DNA of 64,000 nt from Mesonia algae (GCF_003253545.1 NZ_QKYV01000001.1:454574-518573), one strand, 5' to 3'. Positions 34,290-42,319 are shown, numbered from the stretch's first letter. Numbers and translations are program-made. The notes: generated by a model not told the origin, from the letters alone.

Positions 34290-34905
34290 TACTTAAACGT
34301 TGATCGTTGGTGACCTTTTTTACTTCGTGTTCTAAAACCTGACTTTCAAAAATTACAACTCTACCAGGCATAGGATAAATCACTTCTTCGCCACCATAGG
34401 GTTTGTAAATAACCAATTCCCCACCGTTGGTAGTTAACCAATTCTCTTCATTTAAATAGCAAACAATCGACAGTTTTCTACGAGAATCATTTTGGAAAGT
34501 ATCTAAATGCCTCTTGTAAAATGTTCCTGTAGGATATACCGCATAATGAAACTCTTTATGTAAAATTCCCATAAAGCAAGTTTTATTAAGGTAAGCTACA
34601 AGGTTATTTATTTTTGTAAAAAAAATACTTTCTGCCCGATCTGCCTTTTGTTCATCTATCCATAAAATAAAATCACCTCGTATGGCTTTTTCAATTACCT
34701 CGTTAGTTCGGTTTCCTATGGCAGATTTTTTAAATTGGTCTTCTTCAAACTTCTGTAATGTCGCTGTACGTAGAATTTCTATTTCCGAGGCATCGAAAAA
34801 TGTATCAATGATACTGTATTGATCTTTTAATAAGTCTTCAATTATTTTCTCAAATTTTAGATTTACTTCAAAATCTACTTGCTCAAAAAGTTCGGTATTT
34901 AGCAT
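34264..34905 (-). CDS. 2-oxoglutarate/Fe(II)-dependent oxygenase, prolyl-4-hydroxylase type
   Basis: 213 aa from the ATG at 34905; the frame is open to a TTG at 34932, which would add nine hydrophobic residues and is less likely. The iron triad is HLD (HxD) in FYKRHLDTFQND and the His of QVLEHEVKKV; the Arg of NDQRLSITGW binds 2-oxoglutarate. PGRVVIFES is the usual strand between them. The family hydroxylates prolyl or other residues in proteins or small molecules. Substrate unknown. Confidence 0.85.
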   Translation of the reverse strand: MLNTELFEQVDFEVNLKFEKIIEDLLKDQYSIIDTFFDASEIEILRTATLQKFEEDQFKKSAIGNRTNEVIEKAIRGDFILWIDEQKADRAESIFFTKINNLVAYLNKTCFMGILHKEFHYAVYPTGTFYKRHLDTFQNDSRRKLSIVCYLNEENWLTTNGGELVIYKPYGGEEVIYPMPGRVVIFESQVLEHEVKKVTNDQRLSITGWLKTR

Positions 34906-35010
34906 TAAAATATTTATAAAATAGCCCGGCAATATTAGTCCTTTTTTTTGATTGTATAGTTTTAAAAAAATCAGAAAAATTAAAATTTAATTCAACTCAA
35001 GTTTAATCCT

Positions 35011-35018
35011 TAACTTTG
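35011..35018 (+). promoter_or_regulatory. -7 element TAACTTTG of the microORF-queD operon
   Basis: Exact TAnnTTTG match. Transcription would begin near 35025, so the mRNA would carry the 31-codon membrane peptide ORF ahead of queD. Confidence 0.5.
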
Positions 35019-35041
35019 CAGCACAAATAAAATTTTTACTA

Positions 35042-35137
35042 GTGGAAATATTACAATTTTTAAGCGGCCCAGGACTTTTCTTAATTTTAGGTATAGCAGT
35101 AGTTGCAGTGGTTCTTTATAATAAATTCAAGAAATAA
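35042..35137 (+). CDS. 31-aa single-pass membrane peptide, coupled to queD
   Basis: GTG at 35042, stop TAA at 35135-35137. The product starts with VEILQFLSGPG read as fMet at the first codon, followed by a clean hydrophobic helix (LFLILGIAVVAVVLY) and the basic tail NKFKK. The stop overlaps the queD ATG by one base (TAATG), the classic termination-reinitiation arrangement, and a good promoter lies just upstream. Either a real small membrane protein or a leader ORF controlling queD. No in-frame ATG is present. Confidence 0.55.
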   Translation: MEILQFLSGPGLFLILGIAVVAVVLYNKFKK

Positions 35138-35586
35138 TGAGTCAAATTCGCCTTACCAAACAATTTAATTTTGAAACGGGTCACGCCCTTTATGGTTACG
35201 ATGGTAAATGTAAAAACGTACACGGTCATAGCTATAAACTTAACGTTACGGTAATAGGACAACCTATTAACGACCGTAACCACGTAAAAAACGGAATGGT
35301 GATCGATTTTAGCGATCTAAAAAAAATTGTGAAAGAAGAAATTGTAGACCAATTTGATCACGCTACGGTACTCAATAAAACTACGCCGCATATAGAACTG
35401 GCAGAAGAATTGATAAAGAGAGATCATAATGTTATTTTGGTAGATTATCAACCCACAAGCGAGCAAATGATCATAGATTTTGCCGAAAAAATTAAAGCAA
35501 GACTTCCTAAAGAAATACAATTACACAGCTTAAAACTTCAAGAAACTGAAACTAGTTTTGCCGAGTGGTTTGCGAGTGATAATTAG
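35137..35586 (+). CDS. queD: 6-carboxytetrahydropterin synthase / 6-pyruvoyl-tetrahydropterin synthase-like
   Basis: 149 aa. QueD converts dihydroneopterin triphosphate to 6-carboxytetrahydropterin in queuosine precursor synthesis. Zinc ligands His16, His29 and His31 and the catalytic Cys25 (CKNVHGH) are all present; the QLFDHATVLN-like segment (DQFDHATVLN) and final ETETSFAEW complete the fold. No other queuosine genes are in the window. The ATG overlaps the stop of the 31-codon membrane peptide. Confidence 0.9.
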   Translation: MSQIRLTKQFNFETGHALYGYDGKCKNVHGHSYKLNVTVIGQPINDRNHVKNGMVIDFSDLKKIVKEEIVDQFDHATVLNKTTPHIELAEELIKRDHNVILVDYQPTSEQMIIDFAEKIKARLPKEIQLHSLKLQETETSFAEWFASDN

Positions 35587-35677
35587 GGCGTTTCCCTGCG
35601 GGTCGGGCTTTACATTGCAATCTTTAAAAGTTTTCTTCAAAAACTCTTAAAGGATTTTCATTTCAATCCCTAACGCA
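35586..35677 (-). repeat. Dispersed intergenic repeat, copy B (between queD and lpxH)
   Basis: Inverse orientation to copies A and C. On the minus strand it begins TGCGTTAGGGATTGAAATG and ends GCCCGACCCGCAGGGAAACG plus CCC, with a variable AT-rich middle. It begins at the last base of queD. Confidence 0.7.
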
Positions 35678-35701
35678 AAAAAAAATCTTCTTAGAAATAA
35701 G

Positions 35702-35709
35702 TATATTTG
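35702..35709 (+). promoter_or_regulatory. -7 element TATATTTG for lpxH
   Basis: Exact TAnnTTTG match; it ends 9 bases before the ATG at 35719, indicating a very short leader and ruling against the TTG at 35707, which lies inside it. Confidence 0.55.
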
Positions 35710-35718
35710 ATTTCTACA

Positions 35719-36480
35719 ATGAAAACCATGCAGATTCCTCCAGGTAAAAAAGTTTATTTTTCAAGTGATAATCACTTAGGCGCTCCTACTCAAGAATTAA
35801 GCAAACCCAGAGAGAAAAAATTTGTGCAATGGCTAGATGAGGTAAAAGAAGATGCAGCAGCCATTTTTTTGCTGGGAGATCTATTCGATTTTTGGTTTGA
35901 ATATAAACACGTAGTCCCCAAAGGATTTGTACGTGTTTTAGGAAAATTAGCCGAAATCCGTGACAGCGGAATCCCTATTTACTTTTTTGTTGGTAACCAT
36001 GATCTTTGGATGAACTCTTATTTTGAAGACGAATTAAACATTCCTGTCTTTCACCAACCCAAAGAATTTATTTTTAATAACAAAACCTTTCTCATAGGAC
36101 ACGGCGATGGTCTAGGCCCGGGAGACAAAGGCTACAAACGAATGAAAAAGGTGTTTACCAATCCTTTTTCTAAATGGTTGTACCGTTGGTTTCATCCAGA
36201 TTTGGGGGTGCCATTAGCACAGCACCTCTCAGTTAAAAATAAACTGATCTCTGGCGATGACGATGCCAAATTTTTAGGAGAAGAAAATGAGTGGTTAGTA
36301 CAATATGCTAAGCGAAAATTAGAAAGTAAACATTACGATTATTTTGTTTTTGGACACCGACATTTACCTATGAGTATAGAAGTAGGAAAAGACTCTACTT
36401 ATCACAATCTTGGAGATTGGATTAATTATTACACCTATGGAGTTTTTAACGGAAATACATTTGAGTTAAAGGAATATTAA
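35719..36480 (+). CDS. lpxH: UDP-2,3-diacylglucosamine diphosphatase
   Basis: 253 aa from the ATG at 35719 (MKTMQIPPGKK). The calcineurin-like metallophosphatase motifs are complete: SDNHLG, GDLFDFW, GNHD, GHGDGLG and GHRH. LpxH removes UMP from UDP-2,3-diacylglucosamine to give lipid X, a step of lipid A synthesis at the inner membrane. A Bacteroidota-type LpxH usually has DNH in the first motif, as here, instead of the DxH of enterics. Its last 4 bases overlap the convergent gene. Confidence 0.9.
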   Translation: MKTMQIPPGKKVYFSSDNHLGAPTQELSKPREKKFVQWLDEVKEDAAAIFLLGDLFDFWFEYKHVVPKGFVRVLGKLAEIRDSGIPIYFFVGNHDLWMNSYFEDELNIPVFHQPKEFIFNNKTFLIGHGDGLGPGDKGYKRMKKVFTNPFSKWLYRWFHPDLGVPLAQHLSVKNKLISGDDDAKFLGEENEWLVQYAKRKLESKHYDYFVFGHRHLPMSIEVGKDSTYHNLGDWINYYTYGVFNGNTFELKEY

Positions 36481-36815
36481 TTAGCGCAAACTTCTAAATA
36501 TTTTTTAAGGTCTAATTGAAATAATGTTGCTCCTAATAAGGTATTAATTTCTTCTAATTCTATTTTACTAACCGCCAATTCAATTTTTGAAGATGGCGTT
36601 TTTAGAAGAATAGACTTGCAGTCTTTTGGCGTCTTGCATTGTGAACAACAGCCTTGTTCTACTGCTTCAATTACATTTTTTTGAAACAACTTTACCTCTT
36701 CTACGCTAAGAAAAAAACCCGTGTCTCTAAATACCACTTGTAATTTATCTTTTTTTGATTTCCAAAAAAAAGAAATTCCGAATTGGGTTTTGTGTATGAT
36801 ATCTATTTCTTCCAT
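36477..36815 (-). CDS. Hypothetical protein with CxxC-type cysteine cluster (DUF6686-like)
   Basis: 112 aa from the ATG at 36815; a TTG frame to 36833 exists, but it falls inside a -7 element. The middle has GCCSQCKTPKDCK, three closely spaced Cys motifs that may bind metal, flanked by short beta-strand-like segments (FGISFFWKS, LQVVFRDTGFFLS). I think it matches a conserved Bacteroidota family of unknown function. Convergent with lpxH with a 4-base overlap. Confidence 0.65.
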   Translation of the reverse strand: MEEIDIIHKTQFGISFFWKSKKDKLQVVFRDTGFFLSVEEVKLFQKNVIEAVEQGCCSQCKTPKDCKSILLKTPSSKIELAVSKIELEEINTLLGATLFQLDLKKYLEVCAN

Positions 36816-36830
36816 GCTTATCTTTTGAAT

Positions 36831-36838
36831 CAAAGATA
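36831..36838 (-). promoter_or_regulatory. -7 element TATCTTTG of the DUF6686-like gene
   Basis: Exact TAnnTTTG match on the minus strand, 16-23 bases before the ATG at 36815. Confidence 0.5.
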
Positions 36839-36874
36839 AACTTATTTAGAATAATTCTAAACTAAAAATGCGTT

Positions 36875-37039
36875 TTATTTTTCCTGCTTTTTAGCAATCT
36901 CTTTTCCAAGAAAATAAGCTCCTAAAAGCGGTATCAATACAAATGCGGAATAATTTTGCCACCACCCTAAAGAATAAGCTAAAATGGCAAAGCCTGTTAA
37001 AAAAATTATGGCGAATATATCTAAGTAATATTTATTCAA
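36875..37039 (-). CDS. 54-aa small membrane protein, TTG start
   Basis: Reads from a TTG at 37039 to TAA at 36875-36877. The product (first residues NKYYLDIFAIIF after the start) has two hydrophobic helices, about 5-24 and 31-45, joined by SLGWWQNYS, and a basic cytoplasmic tail (GKEIAKKQEK). This is a well-formed small two-pass protein with no stop or bias problems. It lies 12 bases downstream of the PD-(D/E)xK-like gene on the same strand. Function unknown. Confidence 0.55.
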   Translation of the reverse strand: MNKYYLDIFAIIFLTGFAILAYSLGWWQNYSAFVLIPLLGAYFLGKEIAKKQEK

Positions 37040-37051
37040 GTTGATAGTTGT

Positions 37052-37765
37052 TTAAAATGCTATATAATTAATCTTTGAGTTTTCTTTAATTTCTAAGATT
37101 TCAGAAGTAAAGATATCTACTAAAATAATTTTATTCCAGTTATGTAATTCAAATTTATCATTGGATGAGATATCCCTCAAGTCTAAATCACTCGATCTAG
37201 ATGCACCAGCACATATAATTAACCAATTACTCTCAAAATTTGAAAACCATTTGGATGCTAATTGACTTTTACTTTTAACTATACAATTAATGTATTCTTC
37301 TTTAGTGTCTTCATAATTTGAAGTTACACTTAGATTAATTATAGTACTATGATTCCTTTTAAGGATAGTTACTCTTCTAATATTTGGAGTTGGGTTTATA
37401 ATTTGTCTTTCATTAATATAGTTTCTGATTTCTTCTTCTAAGCTTTTAGCTTCTTCAATAAATTTTAAATGATTTATTACTATGTGATTATAATGTATAG
37501 TGATGCTATAACCTTTAGGATATCTTTCTTTAATTCGCTTTCTTGCGATTTTATGTAGACGATTTACATAAACTTCACTCCTTTTCAAAATAGAGCCAGT
37601 ATCAGAATAGTCTGAATAAAAGTCTGTGATTTCGCATCCAATTTTATAATTATTTCTAGTTAAAATAAAATCTGGCGATTCTGTACTTTCTATCTCGAAC
37701 TTTTCTTCTAGTTGATCAAGATATTTCTCCAGAAATAATCTTTCCTTTTCTTTCTTTGTTAACAT
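37052..37765 (-). CDS. Hypothetical protein with PD-(D/E)xK-nuclease-like N terminus
   Basis: 237 aa, not recognised as a known family. Residues 20-50 (IESTESPDFILTRNN followed by KIGCEITDFY) show the arrangement Glu - Pro-Asp - Gly-x-Glu-Ile seen in some restriction-endonuclease-like folds, though the usual Lys after ExK is replaced (EIT). The remainder is a mixed alpha/beta protein with a coiled helix (HLKFIEEAKSLEEEIRNYI). Composition appears more AT-rich than recJ. The ATG is 4 bases after recJ. It may be an accessory insert; nuclease activity is only a hypothesis. Confidence 0.55.
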   Translation of the reverse strand: MLTKKEKERLFLEKYLDQLEEKFEIESTESPDFILTRNNYKIGCEITDFYSDYSDTGSILKRSEVYVNRLHKIARKRIKERYPKGYSITIHYNHIVINHLKFIEEAKSLEEEIRNYINERQIINPTPNIRRVTILKRNHSTIINLSVTSNYEDTKEEYINCIVKSKSQLASKWFSNFESNWLIICAGASRSSDLDLRDISSNDKFELHNWNKIILVDIFTSEILEIKENSKINYIAF

Positions 37766-37769
37766 TTAC

Positions 37770-39461
37770 TTATCGAATATCTTTCAGTTTTAATTGGAGA
37801 CTAACATTGCCTTTCCATTCATTCTCATCAACTGAATAAACAGCATCAAAAGGCTCTTTGTTAGCTACAGTTTTTAATTTTTTTCCTAAATTAAAACCTA
37901 TTGCTCCCAGCATTCCTTGGTTAGGAAGTTGCTGTACACAACATTTTAAATGATCATTTTCTTGGCCTACGGCTTTTGCATAACCCGTATCTGTAAGGTT
38001 GGTCGTTAGAAAAGTAGGAGCCATATTCCCAGGTCCAAAAGGCGCAAACTGTTTAAGGATTCTATAAAATTTAGGGGTAATCTCTGTTAAAGATAATGCT
38101 GCATCTATTTTAATTTCGGGCGTAAGAAGACGAGGTTCTATAGTTGCCGCAACTACTTCTTCAAATTTTTGTTTAAATTTTTCATATTGGTTTTCGTGCA
38201 GTGTTAAACCCGCAGCATATTTATGTCCGCCAAATTGCTCTATATATTCTTGGCAAGCTTCTAAAGCATTATAAACATCAAAGCCTTTAACGGATCTTGC
38301 CGAAGCTGCTAATTTTTCACCGCTTTTAGTAAAAACCAACGTTGGTCTGTAATACGTTTCGGTGAGACGGGAAGCCACAATCCCAATGACTCCCTTATGC
38401 CAATCTTCTTGATAAACTACCGTAGTAAATTTATCTTCTTCCTTATGATCTAAAATTTGTTGCAAAGCCAACTCAGTAATACTTCTATCCTCTTCCCTTC
38501 TTTCTTTATTGTACTGTTCTATTTCTTGTGCAAAAAGTTGAGCTTGTTCCTCATTCTCTTCAGTAAGTAATTCTACAGCGTGTAAACCGTGTTTCATTCT
38601 TCCGGCAGCATTTATTCTGGGAGCGATGATAAAAACTACATCTGTAATGGTTAACGTTGTTTTTTTTATCTGATTGATAATCGCCTTGAATCCATTCCGC
38701 GGAAGCGTATTTATAACATGTAAACCGTGATAGGCTAATATTCTATTTTCCCCTGTTATAGGGACAATATCGGCTCCTATTGCGGTTGCCACTAAATCTA
38801 AATATGGAATTAAACTTTGTACCGTATTTCCTTTATCTTGCTCTAAAGCTTGTATAAGTTTAAACCCTACACCGCAACCACAAAGTTCTTTATAGGGATA
38901 ATTACAATCTTCTCGTTTAGGGTCTAAAACGGCTATTGCTTGGGGAATTTGATTTCCTGGTCTGTGGTGATCACAAATAATAAAATCTATCCCTTTTTCT
39001 CTAGCATAAGCTACCTTTTCTATGGCTTTAATACCACAATCTAAGGCTACAATTAGGGTTATTCCATTGTCGTGTGCATAATCTATTCCCGCATAAGAAA
39101 CGCCATATCCTTCTTTATAGCGATCGGGAATATAGGTAGTGACTAAGTTGGTTTGTGTTCTCAAATAAGAGCTCATTAATGCTACGCTTGTAGTCCCATC
39201 TACATCATAATCGCCATAAACCATAATGAATTCTTCTTCGCGTACAGCTTCCTGAATTCTTTTAACCGCTACATCCATATCTTTCATAAGAAATGGGTCA
39301 TGTAAATCTTCTAGCTGCGGCCGAAAAAATTTCTTAGCTTGTTGAAAAGTTTCAATGCCTCGCTGGACTAACAAAAAAGCAATAGCTTCTTCTACTCCCA
39401 AGCTTTTTTGAAGTTGTGCTACTTTTTCTTGATCTGGTTTTGGGGCAAGCGTCCAACGCAT
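37770..39461 (-). CDS. recJ: Single-stranded-DNA-specific exonuclease RecJ
   Basis: 563 aa. RecJ degrades single-stranded DNA 5' to 3' in recombination and mismatch repair. DHH family motifs: YGDYDVDGTTS (motif I), ALDCGIK, CDHHRPG (DHH), and GGHKYAAGLT in the DHHA1 domain; the OB-fold region follows. A palindrome copy (CGCTTCCGCGGAA on the coding strand) lies at codons 252-256 but is read as Leu-Pro-Arg-Asn, a different frame from all other copies. Confidence 0.96.
   Translation of the reverse strand: MRWTLAPKPDQEKVAQLQKSLGVEEAIAFLLVQRGIETFQQAKKFFRPQLEDLHDPFLMKDMDVAVKRIQEAVREEEFIMVYGDYDVDGTTSVALMSSYLRTQTNLVTTYIPDRYKEGYGVSYAGIDYAHDNGITLIVALDCGIKAIEKVAYAREKGIDFIICDHHRPGNQIPQAIAVLDPKREDCNYPYKELCGCGVGFKLIQALEQDKGNTVQSLIPYLDLVATAIGADIVPITGENRILAYHGLHVINTLPRNGFKAIINQIKKTTLTITDVVFIIAPRINAAGRMKHGLHAVELLTEENEEQAQLFAQEIEQYNKERREEDRSITELALQQILDHKEEDKFTTVVYQEDWHKGVIGIVASRLTETYYRPTLVFTKSGEKLAASARSVKGFDVYNALEACQEYIEQFGGHKYAAGLTLHENQYEKFKQKFEEVVAATIEPRLLTPEIKIDAALSLTEITPKFYRILKQFAPFGPGNMAPTFLTTNLTDTGYAKAVGQENDHLKCCVQQLPNQGMLGAIGFNLGKKLKTVANKEPFDAVYSVDENEWKGNVSLQLKLKDIR
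38695..38707. repeat. Intragenic palindrome copy 6 (TTCCGCGGAAGCG), alternative frame
   Basis: Thirteen bases of the recurrent palindrome inside recJ. Here it is translated as Thr-Leu-Pro-Arg-Asn, not Ala-Ser-Ala-Glu, so the DNA, not the peptide, is conserved. Confidence 0.75.
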
Positions 39462-39496
39462 TTTCTATATTTTGATATTTATTAAGAGTAAAGTTA

Positions 39497-39504
39497 CAAA
39501 AGTA
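39497..39504 (-). promoter_or_regulatory. -7 element TACTTTTG for recJ
   Basis: Exact TAnnTTTG match on the minus strand, 36-43 bases upstream of the recJ ATG, divergent from the promoter of the next gene. Confidence 0.5.
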
Positions 39505-39558
39505 TAGCGCTACAAGTAAGAATATCGCTTACACTTTATAATATTAGGTTCTAGTTTT

Positions 39559-39587
39559 TTTGTCTCAAAAGAAGTTTATTACATTTG
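39559..39587 (+). promoter_or_regulatory. Promoter TTTG-N17-TACATTTG of the 134-aa membrane protein
   Basis: TTTG at 39559-39562 and TACATTTG at 39580-39587 with a 17-base spacer, one of the best Bacteroidota consensus promoters in the window; the ATG is 20 bases downstream. Confidence 0.6.
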
Positions 39588-39607
39588 AAAAAACCTAAAC
39601 CTATTTT

Positions 39608-40012
39608 ATGCCCGCTAGACCTATTCAATTTAAGCAACGTAATTTATTAAAGATTTTTAGTTTTGTTTTGTTAGGGCTTATCTTACTAGTCGGCGGATTA
39701 ATAGGCTATTTTATTTCTCAAGATTTTATCTATTTCTATCTCGTGGCTGCAGCTAATATTATATTAGCTTACATTTTCTTTACCTCCCGAATTAAAAAGA
39801 ATCAAGTCATATACGATCCTGTTTTTGTAAAATTTAAACTTACCCAAAAAGAGAGTAAGAAAATAAAAACCGATTTAATAGAAAAAGCGCTTCTCACCGA
39901 TGACCATTTAGAAGTGATACTCAAAGATCGTGAAAATTTAAAAATTGATCTTAAAGAATACAGTAAGCAAGATCAGGTTTATTTTGAAAAACTTCTCAAC
40001 TCATTTCATTAA
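39608..40012 (+). CDS. Hypothetical two-helix membrane protein
   Basis: 134 aa. Two hydrophobic helices (about 14-35 and 40-58) are followed by a soluble domain (about 68-134) rich in Lys, Asp and Glu whose alternating strands (HLEVILKDRENLKIDL) suggest a small PH-like domain. No family recognised with certainty. Good promoter upstream; single gene, divergent from recJ. Confidence 0.65.
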   Translation: MPARPIQFKQRNLLKIFSFVLLGLILLVGGLIGYFISQDFIYFYLVAAANIILAYIFFTSRIKKNQVIYDPVFVKFKLTQKESKKIKTDLIEKALLTDDHLEVILKDRENLKIDLKEYSKQDQVYFEKLLNSFH

Positions 40013-40170
40013 TGACTTAAACCCTACTTCACATTTAGTCATTAAAACTTACTTTAAAATAAACATTTCTTTAAATCTTATAAAGATTTTTGAAACATTT
40101 AATAATTAATTTGGTCTTTAGAATATAGTAAGTAACTATAAACTAATTCATTAATCAAAATTAATTCATT

Positions 40171-40572
40171 ATGAGAAAATTATTTTTTACACTAGCCGCG
40201 ATGAGTTTGTTAGCAGCATCTAGTTATGCAACAGCTTTAGAAAATCATGAAACTTACGTTTCTGTTTCGACTTACGAAATGAACGAGAATAACGAAACTT
40301 TAAGCTCTTTTTGTAAAGCAATCGTAAAAGGAGATCTAAAAATGGTACAGCAACTTATTGATCTAGGAGAAGATATTAATCAAAAATCTTTAGGAAAAAC
40401 ACCAGCGATGTATGCTGCAAGATATAATAAAGTAGAGATCCTAACGCTTCTTATTGAAAATGGAGCAGATCTTTCTATGCGCTCTAGCAAAGAAAGATAC
40501 ACTGCCAAAAAATTCGCTGAACTTTCTAATGCAAAAGAATCATTAATGCTTTTAGAAAAATCTTCTAAGTAA
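40171..40572 (+). CDS. Secreted ankyrin-repeat protein
   Basis: 133 aa. A signal peptide (about 1-22, LAAMSLLAASSYATA) is followed by three ankyrin repeats (about 45-130): FCKAIVKGDLKMVQQLIDLG, GKTPAMYAARYNKVEILTLL and the last YTAKKFAELSNAKESLMLL. It should act in the periplasm by binding a protein partner. No partner gene is adjacent; 158 bases of non-coding DNA lie upstream and a terminator follows. Confidence 0.85.
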   Translation: MRKLFFTLAAMSLLAASSYATALENHETYVSVSTYEMNENNETLSSFCKAIVKGDLKMVQQLIDLGEDINQKSLGKTPAMYAARYNKVEILTLLIENGADLSMRSSKERYTAKKFAELSNAKESLMLLEKSSK

Positions 40573-40593
40573 TAATCTTCTTATTAAATATAA

Positions 40594-40620
40594 AATAAGG
40601 TGGCTTGCAGCCACCTTATT
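40594..40620. terminator. Bidirectional terminator between ankyrin gene and rsmI
   Basis: AATAAGGTGGCT (40594-40605) and AGCCACCTTATT (40609-40620), a perfect 12-bp stem with loop TGC and a following T run; it includes the last codons of rsmI. Confidence 0.92.
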
Positions 40621-41287
40621 TTTTTCCTTCTACAATAATTACGATTTCACCTTTAGGAGGTTTTTGAGTATAATACTCTAATACTTTTTGTACCTCTCCT
40701 CGTTGGGTTTCTTCGTGCAACTTACTTATTTCTCTTGAAACAGAAATCTGCCGTTCCCCTCCAAAATATTCTTTAAAATGTTGAAGTGTCTTTAAAAGCT
40801 TATGCGGAGATTCATAAAAAATCATGGTTCGGGTTTCTTCCGCTAAGAGTTGAAGCCGAGTTTGTCTTCCTTTTTTTACGGGCAAAAATCCTTCAAATAT
40901 AAATTTGTCGTTGGGCAAACCACTATTCACTAAAGCAGGAACAAAAGCGGTAGCTCCCGGCAAGCAATCTACTTCTAAACCCTCTTCAACACAAGCACGT
41001 GTCAACAAAAAGCCAGGATCTGAAATTGCTGGTGTACCTGCATCGCTTATTAATGCCGCATTTCCCCCCTGTTTTAATCTATTTACAATCATCTCTAAAG
41101 TTTTATGCTCATTGTGCATATGATGACTGTACATTTGTGTAGAAACTTCAAAATGTTTTAAAAGTTTTCCGCTGGTTCGTGTGTCTTCGGCTAAAATAAA
41201 ATCAACTTCTTTTAAAACTCGAATGGCTCTAAAAGTCATATCTTCTAAATTACCGATAGGTGTAGGAACAATAAATAGTTTTCCCAT
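40616..41287 (-). CDS. rsmI: 16S rRNA (cytidine1402-2'-O)-methyltransferase
   Basis: 223 aa. RsmI 2'-O-methylates C1402 of 16S rRNA in the decoding centre, using SAM. Family segments: VPTPIGNLEDMTFRAIRVL, AEDTRTSGKLL, SDAGTPAISDPGFLL and PGATAFVPALVNSGLP. Slightly shorter than enteric RsmI, as usual in Bacteroidota. The ATG overlaps the last base of the upstream hypothetical gene, so they are coupled. Confidence 0.95.
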   Translation of the reverse strand: MGKLFIVPTPIGNLEDMTFRAIRVLKEVDFILAEDTRTSGKLLKHFEVSTQMYSHHMHNEHKTLEMIVNRLKQGGNAALISDAGTPAISDPGFLLTRACVEEGLEVDCLPGATAFVPALVNSGLPNDKFIFEGFLPVKKGRQTRLQLLAEETRTMIFYESPHKLLKTLQHFKEYFGGERQISVSREISKLHEETQRGEVQKVLEYYTQKPPKGEIVIIVEGKK

Positions 41288-42219
41288 TAGGCATATTTAT
41301 TTTCGATAGCTTGAAGAAATCTATTTTCATAAACCTCTTTATTCTCCCAATGGTTATAGTCTGGTTTTACGACTTCATTAATAAATCTCTCTGCTTCAGG
41401 GTAGCTTTCTATAGTATTTAATTGAGAAAGCACTCTGTTGTAGTCTGATGCATCTCCATCAAAAAGATGTTTAATATAGCTTAGCCGATCATTAAGTCCT
41501 ATTTGAATTCCTTTTTTTAAACGATCATTTAATGATTTTTTCTTGTCAGAATGTTTACTGTTAAAGTCTTCTTTGCGTTCAAACTCTGGCATAATTCCAA
41601 AGAGATTTTGCTGCTCTTCCGTTAATAAATTCTCATCTTTCGCTTTTTCTATATCGTTTTTTACTTCTTTTTCTTCAAATTGAGGTTCTTCTGTAGAGGT
41701 TATTTCGTGAGCAATTTCATTTTCGTTCTTCTCTTCTTTCTTTTCGGAAGGTCTTTCAAATTGAGGCAAATCGTCATAATGTATACCTCCTAAATTTCTA
41801 AACTCATCTTTTTTATCTTCCTCTTTTTGTGGTAAGATATCTTCTAACACCTCATCTACTTTTTGAGTTTCTGGAGCCATTGAAGCTACAATATCTTTAA
41901 TTTTTTCGGTATTAGGTTCTGTAATGGCTTGGGTGTTATGTTCTGTCCCATCAGGCCTAGCATCATCTTTAATAGAAGTGTTATCCTCTTTCTTTGATTT
42001 TGATGGAGCTACAATTTCTTCCGTTAAGGCTTTTTCAATATTTTTTCTACCAATAGTGGGTTGCGGTCCTTCAAAATACTTTTCGGTGAAAGAAAGCACC
42101 GAAAGTTTTTCGTACAATACACCCGTTACTGCTTTAAGTTCATGAACATCTGCTTTATTTTTTAATTGCAAAATTCTATGAGCTATACTCATAAGCTCTG
42201 CTTCTAGGGTCTTCTTCAT
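41287..42219 (-). CDS. Hypothetical protein with disordered acidic middle
   Basis: 310 aa. The N terminus (about 1-70) is helical (AHRILQLKNKADVHELKAVTG). Residues 75-215 are rich in Glu and Lys and look disordered. The C-terminal domain (about 220-310) is helical and well conserved in style (LKKGIQIGLNDRLSYIKHLF and RFINEVVKPDYNHWENKEVY). No signal peptide, so cytoplasmic. I have seen this arrangement next to rsmI in Flavobacteriaceae but do not know a function. Confidence 0.7.
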   Translation of the reverse strand: MKKTLEAELMSIAHRILQLKNKADVHELKAVTGVLYEKLSVLSFTEKYFEGPQPTIGRKNIEKALTEEIVAPSKSKKEDNTSIKDDARPDGTEHNTQAITEPNTEKIKDIVASMAPETQKVDEVLEDILPQKEEDKKDEFRNLGGIHYDDLPQFERPSEKKEEKNENEIAHEITSTEEPQFEEKEVKNDIEKAKDENLLTEEQQNLFGIMPEFERKEDFNSKHSDKKKSLNDRLKKGIQIGLNDRLSYIKHLFDGDASDYNRVLSQLNTIESYPEAERFINEVVKPDYNHWENKEVYENRFLQAIENKYA

Positions 42220-42282
42220 AACTTTATGATTTACTTTGCTACTGCAGCTTTATTTTTAGTAAATTTATCTCAACTTTACTCT

Positions 42283-42300
42283 AACAGGAATTTTCCTGTT
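42283..42300. promoter_or_regulatory. Inverted repeat directly upstream of tdk
   Basis: AACAGGAA (42283-42290) and TTCCTGTT (42293-42300) form an 8-bp inverted repeat with a two-base centre, 20 bases before the tdk ATG at 42320. Could be an operator or leader hairpin. Confidence 0.4.
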
Positions 42301-42319
42301 GAATGCTGAAAATTACAAA

